64,000 bases of DNA, from NCBI GenBank assembly GCA_036023115.1, contig JAYKKT010000073.1, forward strand, positions 10,266,001 to 10,330,000, written 5' to 3'. Numbering within the stretch: the stretch's first letter is position 1; each line of letters starts with the position of its first letter. The notes under the pieces were generated by a model. That model was not told the origin of the DNA, did no database searches, and worked only from the letters and a program-made list of their open reading frames with translations. Made by a program: the position numbers and the translations under genes. This stretch comes from Brasenia schreberi. Lineage: Eukaryota > Streptophyta > Magnoliopsida > Nymphaeales > Cabombaceae. Below, in pieces: positions 57,374-64,000 of the stretch.

Positions 57374-58138
57374 ATGAGGAGAGAAGGGAAGCAACACGGA
57401 GTCGTAAAGAGTTTCCTTGTTGGCTCATCCACAAACAAGATCCCCAACAAGTTTGAATCGCGTCCGGTCGCCGGGAAATTCCAAAAGGTGCCAAGAAAGC
57501 CGACCAATCACTCGAAACCCACCGGGTTTCGACATCGTCTCGAAAGCCGTGATGGTGATGCATCTCCGGTTTGCAAACCCCACCGCAAGTCTAAAGATAC
57601 CCAGAAGTTCAAGTGTAGCAATGTCTCTACCAATCAAAGATTACTTGCTTTCAAAGTTGCAGGCAAGAAGGAGAGATTGAACTATTCCGGGATTTCGGCG
57701 AGGGAGATCTTGGATCGCTTGATGGGAGATGCTCTCGACGTTGAGGAGAATGAAGAAGAGTATTTCGAGGAAGATGAACAAGAAGATCCTCATCAATTTG
57801 GCAGTGAATTGCTTCTGGATGTTGATAATAATTTGGTGCCTATTGATGATCTTTCTTTACAATATGCTAACCATGAAATAGACGAAGGGCATGAAACCGA
57901 TGAGCTTCATGTTGGTTATGCATTTTATGATGAAGAACAGCATCAAGATCTTGCTCAATTTAGTGGGGAATTAAGTTCGGATTTTGGTAATATTGTCGGG
58001 TCTTATTTAGACGAAGCCGGCGAAGAAAAAGATGAATTTGAGGAAGATTTTGATTTTCTGATTTGGAATGTTGAAGAGTATTCTGAAAATGGAGAAGACG
58101 AAGATTGGTGCCTGGTAAAGGAAGAAGACATGGTTTAA
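57374..58138 (+). CDS. Plant-specific conserved protein of unknown function, acidic C-terminus
   Basis: Intronless, 254 codons. The basic N-terminal half starts MRREGKQHGVVKSFL and contains AGKFQKVPRKPTNHSKPTGF (residues about 33-52), VCKPHRKSKDTQKFK, STNQRLLAFKV and LNYSGISAREILDRLMGD. This layout recalls a plant-specific family with conserved MRxEGxQHG and KPTNHSKxTG motifs and no known biochemical role; that link is from memory. Residues 120-254 are very acidic (EENEEEYFEEDEQED and later Asp/Glu runs) and lack repeats or membrane segments. No signal peptide is apparent. The first ATG of the open frame is used. No stops or frameshifts, a clean start, and base composition unlike the surrounding elements support a real gene. 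Nuclear location is a guess from charge. Confidence 0.75.
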   Translation: MRREGKQHGVVKSFLVGSSTNKIPNKFESRPVAGKFQKVPRKPTNHSKPTGFRHRLESRDGDASPVCKPHRKSKDTQKFKCSNVSTNQRLLAFKVAGKKERLNYSGISAREILDRLMGDALDVEENEEEYFEEDEQEDPHQFGSELLLDVDNNLVPIDDLSLQYANHEIDEGHETDELHVGYAFYDEEQHQDLAQFSGELSSDFGNIVGSYLDEAGEEKDEFEEDFDFLIWNVEEYSENGEDEDWCLVKEEDMV

Positions 58139-58708
58139 AAGGTAATATCTGCACGCATTTTAATTCTGCACTAATGTAATTTAATCTTGTCTCCTTTTCT
58201 GTTAATCATGATTAAGGAGATATGAAGATTAGATTAACAATTTGGTTCTACTGTTGTTGAATATTTAATCTGGCATTTGTCACTTGCTTATGTTATGTTT
58301 GGCATGAATCCTGGGAAAGATTTATTTAGGTTAACTTGTCTCATCAAGAAAAAGAAAATTGTAAAGATTGTAGCTTCCACTTTCGTGGATAGATTCTACT
58401 TGGTATATAAGAAGTTGGTCTACTGTTATCTTCTCATCATAGTTAATCTCTTACACACACATATATATAAAGAGAATGAGTAACAACGAAGTGAAAGAAT
58501 GAGGTGCACCGGGCACCCATGACGAAAGATGGGACGAAGGTTGGATTTCTTTTCCAAACAGAGGATCTCCACTCGGTGATCAGACTAGCGTGTTATTTAA
58601 TCTTTATGAAAAAGGAAATTGGGATCACAGAGGCAAGATTTTAACATATGTAAGCAAATGAAGAAACCTACAAAACTGTTATTAGTATCAAATTGATTTA
58701 GGTTGTTT

Positions 58709-58775
58709 TGCACAAAGAGCAATAGCTCACCTGACTATAGGGTCGACTCATAATCTAAAGGTAATGAGGTCAAGA
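58709..58775 (+). repeat. Short interspersed repeat with tRNA-like boxes (copy 3 of 3)
   Basis: GCACAAAGAGCAATAGCTCA then CCTGACTATAGGGTCGACTC on the plus strand. Same repeat as 10239-10296 and 51001-51050; an A-run (AACAAAAAAAAG, near 58813) follows downstream, as in SINE tails. Confidence 0.4.
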
Positions 58776-59309
58776 TGGGGGGTGTGCATGTGGCTGCAGC
58801 CTCCCGGTTGTAACAAAAAAAAGTTGGCTCTTTTGAATAGAATAAGTCCATAAGCAACCTTACGAAAGAAATTATTCAAACCTGGCTTCTTCTGAACTTT
58901 AAAAGTTTTTATTTGTCTTCCGATAATTTTAGAAAACTTTTAATCCTTTCAACTTAGAACTTGTTCAGATAATATAGTTTAGACAAATTCTAATTCTTTT
59001 AGTTGAGAATTTGTCGATTCAGGTTGAGTTGATTGATTCTCTAAATCATTTTCAAAAGGAATCAATATTCACAACCCAGTTCCAGGAACACTTTAGGGTA
59101 CAGTTGAACAAGGTGAATGTGATCGATTTTTTGAAAAGAGAGTGCAAAGGCATCCCTCTTTCACTTTAGGGTACAGTTGAACAAGGTGTATGTATGTATT
59201 ACATTTGATTGTATCTCATGAAATAGAAAAGAAAAGCTCAGTTTTAAGCTCAGTTTTCAATATTAATAGGTTAATATTTCATGTAATGTCCTTTGACATG
59301 ATATTGAAC

Positions 59310-59391
59310 AACAAGAATAACAACTAAGCCTTCTCCCATACTAGATGGGGTCGGCTACGTGGATTCTTTGTTTCCATAAGTTTCGATCCTG
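59310..59391 (-). mobile_element. 82-bp RTE LINE 3' end with 16-bp TSD
   Basis: Perfect repeats TGACATGATATTGAAC at 59294-59309 and 59392-59407 flank the insertion. The minus strand reads GTAGCCGACCCCATCTAGTA then GGAGAAGGCTTAGTTGTT, the RTE tail. Confidence 0.92.
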
Positions 59392-61740
59392 TGACATGAT
59401 ATTGAACTCTTTAAATTAGAATTTTAGTTAAAAACATTTAAGATAATTAGTACTGAGCCAGACACCAGAGAATTACAGGAATCTGGGTTGAAGCACCTGA
59501 TACAGGTGCAGCATCCTTGGAGAAACATCCATGTGACATAACTTGAAAGTTGGAACTAGGCATGTCACATTCTTTTGAAGCTAATATTTACATATCAGGA
59601 TGAATTGTTTGAAACTTGCCACTGCAAAGGATACTTCGAACAAAATACAACAGAAATCATGATACAGTGACTAATACTTCGATTCAAAAGTTGGAAGCTT
59701 TTCTTTCACCAACAGAACACAAATTTTCTGCTTGCCTTACAACCGAAGTTGTTGGAAGACCCATTTCAATTCACCAAGGGGAAAGAAGACTGATTATAAT
59801 TAGATGCCTTTCGACCCTCTGTTGCCTCTAAATTAGCTACACGAATGGTAGGCTAATACTATTTCCAGGCATCATTTCGGACTTAAAAATCATGCCATGA
59901 TTATCTGCCAGTTGCATGCTTCTGAAGGGATCAGTAAACAATCCTGTTATTTTGTGAAATGTCGAACTCATCATTGAAAACTAACGATTCATCTTTTGCA
60001 GTAGTCGTTTCTCACTTTGTGCTTCATCTATTTAACCCGGTAATGCTATGAACAAGCTGTATGCAAAAGATTTGTTCCTCAATAGAAATGAATGGCAAAA
60101 GTCAACTCTTGATTGCATACAGAAATGCTATCGTGGTCATCACTGTCTGTGCTTCTCTGGTATCCCAATACTGTAAGCTTCTGTTTTTCTGTTCCTTGCT
60201 CCTCGTTCTTTCCACTCTATCTATACTCTTCCTTGATAGTATCATTGAGAGGATAACCAACCAAAGACAGAGTCCAAAGACTGACTAACCAATAACAAAG
60301 AATATCAGGTGGATCGTGTAGGCTATGCAGTAAATCTCGATATAGCTAATTGTATTTTTTCCTAACTTGCCGTCTTCTATAAGAAAAATCTGTCTGCCAT
60401 TGAATACCCTTGCTTATGCTGCCTGATTTAGGATATCTCCTTCTTTTTTGATGAAGATAAAGAGCTTCGTTCAGCTTTTGTGCACGCCCAATACTTAGTT
60501 TGTTATTCCAAAGGCTTTATTGGACATTAAAGAATATAATTCTGAGCATGGTAATGGTTGTATCTTGAGAACTTAACTAACATTAAGTTGGAGCCAACCA
60601 AGACCAATTCCAAGGTTTCCCCACACTAAGTTGGGTCAGTTGCATCGATTCTTAGTTGCCATTCAGCTCAATGTTGTGTTATATTAGCATTTATATCTCA
60701 ACTCCCTCTCTCTGTGTGTGTGTATATATATTAGGAATTGTCTTTCTCTGAGGAAAGGAAATAAACCACTCAAAAGTCCTTTATAGGCATGATTTATCAA
60801 GTTCTTACAGCTTCCTATGTTGACTCTAACTTTAACATATCTCAACCAAATAAACTCAAAACCTGCATTACTGAGGTTAAGCAAAGGTTTAGATTTGCAG
60901 CCTGCTTCAGCTTCTCATCGAGTCAGCATCTTTGAAACATTATAGCAAGGCCTTCTTTGGAAGACAGATGATGATGGCTAGTTTTGGTTTTGCAAAAAAT
61001 TATTTTGAGCACCAAGCCAAAGCCAGTAGTCTTAAATTCTTAACCAACAGGTAGCATCACTACCTGCTTGGTTCTCTGCAGAAAGATAAGAGCAAACTTA
61101 ATGTAGCTCAATTGAACCTTGAAGAGCTTACACCTGATCATTTTGAGTGCTTGACACACCCCATTATATGCTACGACAAGTGGGTGCATCAATGGGTGTA
61201 AACATCGGCACATGTGCAGGAAACAACTTTTGAAAATCATGAGCATGTTAGCATGTAATTATATACATATGTGACTATATATAATTGATAATATCTCATA
61301 AAACTATTGGTGACTATCAAATAAATCTGGAAATGTTAACATTTAAATCAATCCATAGTATTGTTATTGTATCTTAACTCACTAGTAAGGTAATAATTCA
61401 TCAATATTCATGAAGTCTCTAAGGACATAGCACTTGAAAGTATTTTAAAAATATACTATTGAGTTGGACATGCGTAAGTATGGGTGTCGGAGTGTCGGAG
61501 TGACTGTGCCCTGATAAAAGTGTCTATGTGACATATACATGAGTTCTGCTCAGGATCACTGCAGTTGTCTTTGCTCTAAACAAGCTAAACAAGTTCAACA
61601 TGGAAGCTTCGCAACCCCAACATAGTTCACCATTTTCTGTTTTCATTATGTCATGGTGGTATCAATTACTTGGTAAATAAACACATGGACTCATATAATC
61701 AGGATTGAACTAGAAAGGAACAAATGTAAGTGCATTTTTC

Positions 61741-64000
61741 TCACACAATAAGATGATCTCCATCCAAAGGCAATCCTTCTTCAACAACTAGGTGCTGTGA
61801 ATCATAGAAATTGCAATCAAATAGTGGTCCACCACTAAGGCAGCTTTGTATCTCTGTCTTGGGCTTCAATTCGTTGATCTCGAGTACCTCCACATTGTCA
61901 AGCCCAAAATCTGCAAAGCAGTCATATCCCTCAAGTGGATAGAGTTGGAACTCATTATATAGGGAGTCCTGGATTGCTTCTGTTGGTACCACATGCAGAT
62001 ATGGAGACTCCCACATATTGAATTTTTTCTGGTCAAGTTCATAAACCTCATGGAGGGTCGATCCACTGATGGAAGAAACTGTTCCCAGTACTTGCTGTCT
62101 GAGCATTGCATCATTAGTTTGGACAGAGAAAAGATTCTCATGCTTCCGTTCTGATGAAAATTCCAACCCTAGAGTGCACTGGCTTCTGTCCACCCTCACA
62201 AGCTCATTTTCATTAATGGGATTCTCCACGCCAATGCCACTAATGGTAGCATTTCCACAGAAAAAGGAGTCAGCCCTGCATGGCAGAAAGCCTTTTAACT
62301 GATCAAACAGGGCATCACGTGGTTGACTATGCATTAGCAGACCAGAATAGTCATTGTCTAGAATCGCATAAGAATCCTGAGTAGTAAATATATGCATCTG
62401 ATGTTGCTTGAATTCAATAGGTGGAGTCACTTCAGCCTCTGGACAGTGTTGAGTTGTGGTGGGCTTAAGCAACGAGTTGTCCATCTCAGAGATTGTCCTA
62501 TCTGGAGAAAGAGCGCAATTTACCTGGGAAGTTGGGTTACCTGTAATAGTATCTGCCATACCATTATTCAGTGACCACTTATTGATTGTGATTGGAAAGT
62601 TGAACCTTCTCAGATCCTCTTCATGGGATCTCTGGATTTCATCATCTGAAAACCCAAAAGCCATCGTTGAGCTTGATTGTGATGCCACAACTGAACTCAG
62701 GGAATTGGAACTTCCAAGCTCCAAAGAGCTGCAGCCTGGTTGCTTATTTCCTCCAAAAATGGGTTCTGGCTTGTTTTGCTTCTGTAATCTTCCCAAATAT
62801 GAACGGTACTTCTGAGAAAAACACAGTGTCACTAGACAACGTATAAAGAGAAGAGCCTAATGTCCAAGCAGTTTGTGCTGTCTTGTAGTTTACCAAGGTT
62901 CAGAGTTGATGTTTCACAACAAATACACATTTGACACTAATGATTTATGGAAGATGTACCTGCAGATGACTTGCAACATTTTCTCTGGTCAGTCCAGGAA
63001 CTTGCATCAAGTCAAGAATCTTCTTAGGACCAACTTCTGCAAAAGAAAACAGTATAGTTACAGTGCATGCCCAAAATGGTATCCACCCAAAACAGTGGAA
63101 AACAAGCTCAATCATTTATAGAAACAACCATTTCGGGAACTTGGTTGCATTGGCCTTAATTTTGACATTGTATTTCAATCGGTCTAAATTTAATCAAGGT
63201 TCTAGCAAACCCTCTTTTTTAAAATTTGATCCAATATCTGAGAGATGGTGGGGAAAACAAGAGTTCTAAACTTCAAAAAGATCAAAACTAAATGGTTAGC
63301 ATTCTCATACTACCCAGGATAATCAACATAACATCGTGTAGCATAGCAGTTTCTTCCCAATTGACTGAGGTTCAACATAAACAAATGGCACTCACTGTCA
63401 AGCCCTATCTGGTTCACAGCATTGACAAATTTCTGATGAAGATCAACCGACCAAACAACTCTGGCTTTCTTGACAGCAGAAGGATCAGGATTGTCATGCT
63501 CATCATCATCCTCATTTTTAAAGTCCTTCCTTTTCTTTGTTGCTTTTGTATCTCCTTCATTCGACACATGGTCGTCTTCAAAATCTTCTAATATACTTCT
63601 TACAAGCTGACAATCTTCATTCTTATCATGACTTTCAAAATCTTTCAGCTCATGCCTTTTCTTTCTGAAAACATGTTGCCATATATTTCTGAGTTCCTTC
63701 ATCCTTACAGGCTTAAGCAGATAATCACATGCTCCATGATGAATTCCTTTCATTACTCTGCTAGTTTCTCCATCTACAGACATCACTGTGGAAAAGAAGA
63801 AAATATGTTATATGAACTATTTGGAAGAGAGGAAAACCGAAATTTTGAGTAGAATATATAAGCAATGAAAAGAATGTTTTTCACTAACTAATGACTGGTA
63901 GATCCATTTCGAGTCCGACATGTTCAAGGAGTTTGAAGCCATCCATGTCAGGCATGTTAACATCACTTATGACAATGTCGAATCCATCTTTTCTTTCACG
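61741..64000 (-). CDS. Type-B response regulator (cytokinin-signalling transcription factor), 5' part beyond right edge
   Basis: Type-B ARRs receive phosphate from histidine phosphotransfer proteins and activate cytokinin-response genes in the nucleus. Four exons here: 63889-64000 (partial), 63396-63785, 62960-63036, 61741-62811, all GT-AG with consistent phase. Receiver: [18 protein letters not shown], the phospho-acceptor Asp being that in ISDV; then [18 protein letters not shown] with the conserved switch Ser, and [13 protein letters not shown] with the conserved Lys. A Lys-rich linker [15 protein letters not shown] follows. The GARP/Myb DNA-binding domain spans exons 2-4: [56 protein letters not shown]. 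The long C-terminal region (about 340 residues) is divergent. The stop is TGA at 61741-61743. The missing part is only the receiver start. No damage seen. The exact ARR paralogue cannot be named. Confidence 0.96.

Larger units (their letters stand above)
58139..61740. other. Intergenic stretch between the 57374 gene and the response regulator
   Basis: Holds a tRNA-like repeat (58709-58775), a duplicated phrase TTTAGGGTACAGTTGAACAA at 59092-59111 and 59164-59183, a short RTE tail (59310-59391) and an AT/TG microsatellite near 60713-60731. No convincing gene; the 75-codon hydrophobic frame at 60061-60288 has no recognised family. Confidence 0.45.

Noticed and set aside
60061..60288. 75-codon hydrophobic ORF
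   Set aside because: No recognised motif, promoter or homologous context; AT-rich intergenic DNA yields such frames by chance.

Overview
This window is nuclear DNA of a flowering plant. It carries spliced plant housekeeping genes with GT-AG introns: an augmin subunit, SRP72 and a type-B response regulator. They are set in a dense layer of plant transposable elements: Ty1/copia, Ty3/gypsy of the Tat type, RTE-type LINEs and hAT elements. I cannot name the species from sequence alone.

Layout. 1-4,828 (minus): first three coding exons of AUG6 (HAUS augmin-like complex subunit 6), running off the left edge, with a decayed hAT transposase in intron 2. 5,140-11,400: intergenic, with one decayed copia remnant. 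11,411-28,200 (minus): complete six-exon SRP72 gene. Its two giant introns (7.4 and 6.8 kb) are filled by a copia element, a truncated RTE LINE with target-site duplications (TSDs), a second hAT element, and a captured exon of VPS53. 29,079-34,320 (minus): a copia element with both LTRs just upstream of SRP72. 35,783-48,552: an RTE LINE fragment split by a 12.4-kb Tat-type gypsy element that has a 5-bp TSD. 48,553-51,560: decayed hAT-like sequence with an unidentified coding remnant and a well-bounded 344-bp hAT MITE. 51,900-56,945: TA-rich microsatellite holding one full-length RTE (plus) and one internally deleted RTE (minus). 57,374-58,138 (plus): intronless plant-specific gene of unknown function. 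61,741-64,000 (minus): type-B cytokinin response regulator, whose 5' part lies beyond the right edge.

The host genes are unrelated in function (spindle and phragmoplast microtubules, co-translational targeting, cytokinin signalling), and nothing suggests an operon or gene cluster. I found no convincing new biological system. The best leads concern element biology: LTRs of unequal divergence along one gypsy insertion, a repeat-bearing spacer ORF between its protease and reverse transcriptase, a TATA box inside a strong inverted repeat, tandem stem-loop units in the RTE 5' region, very short RTE insertions with clear TSDs, and host exon capture. Statements on family identity rest on recognising motifs by eye; no database search was run.
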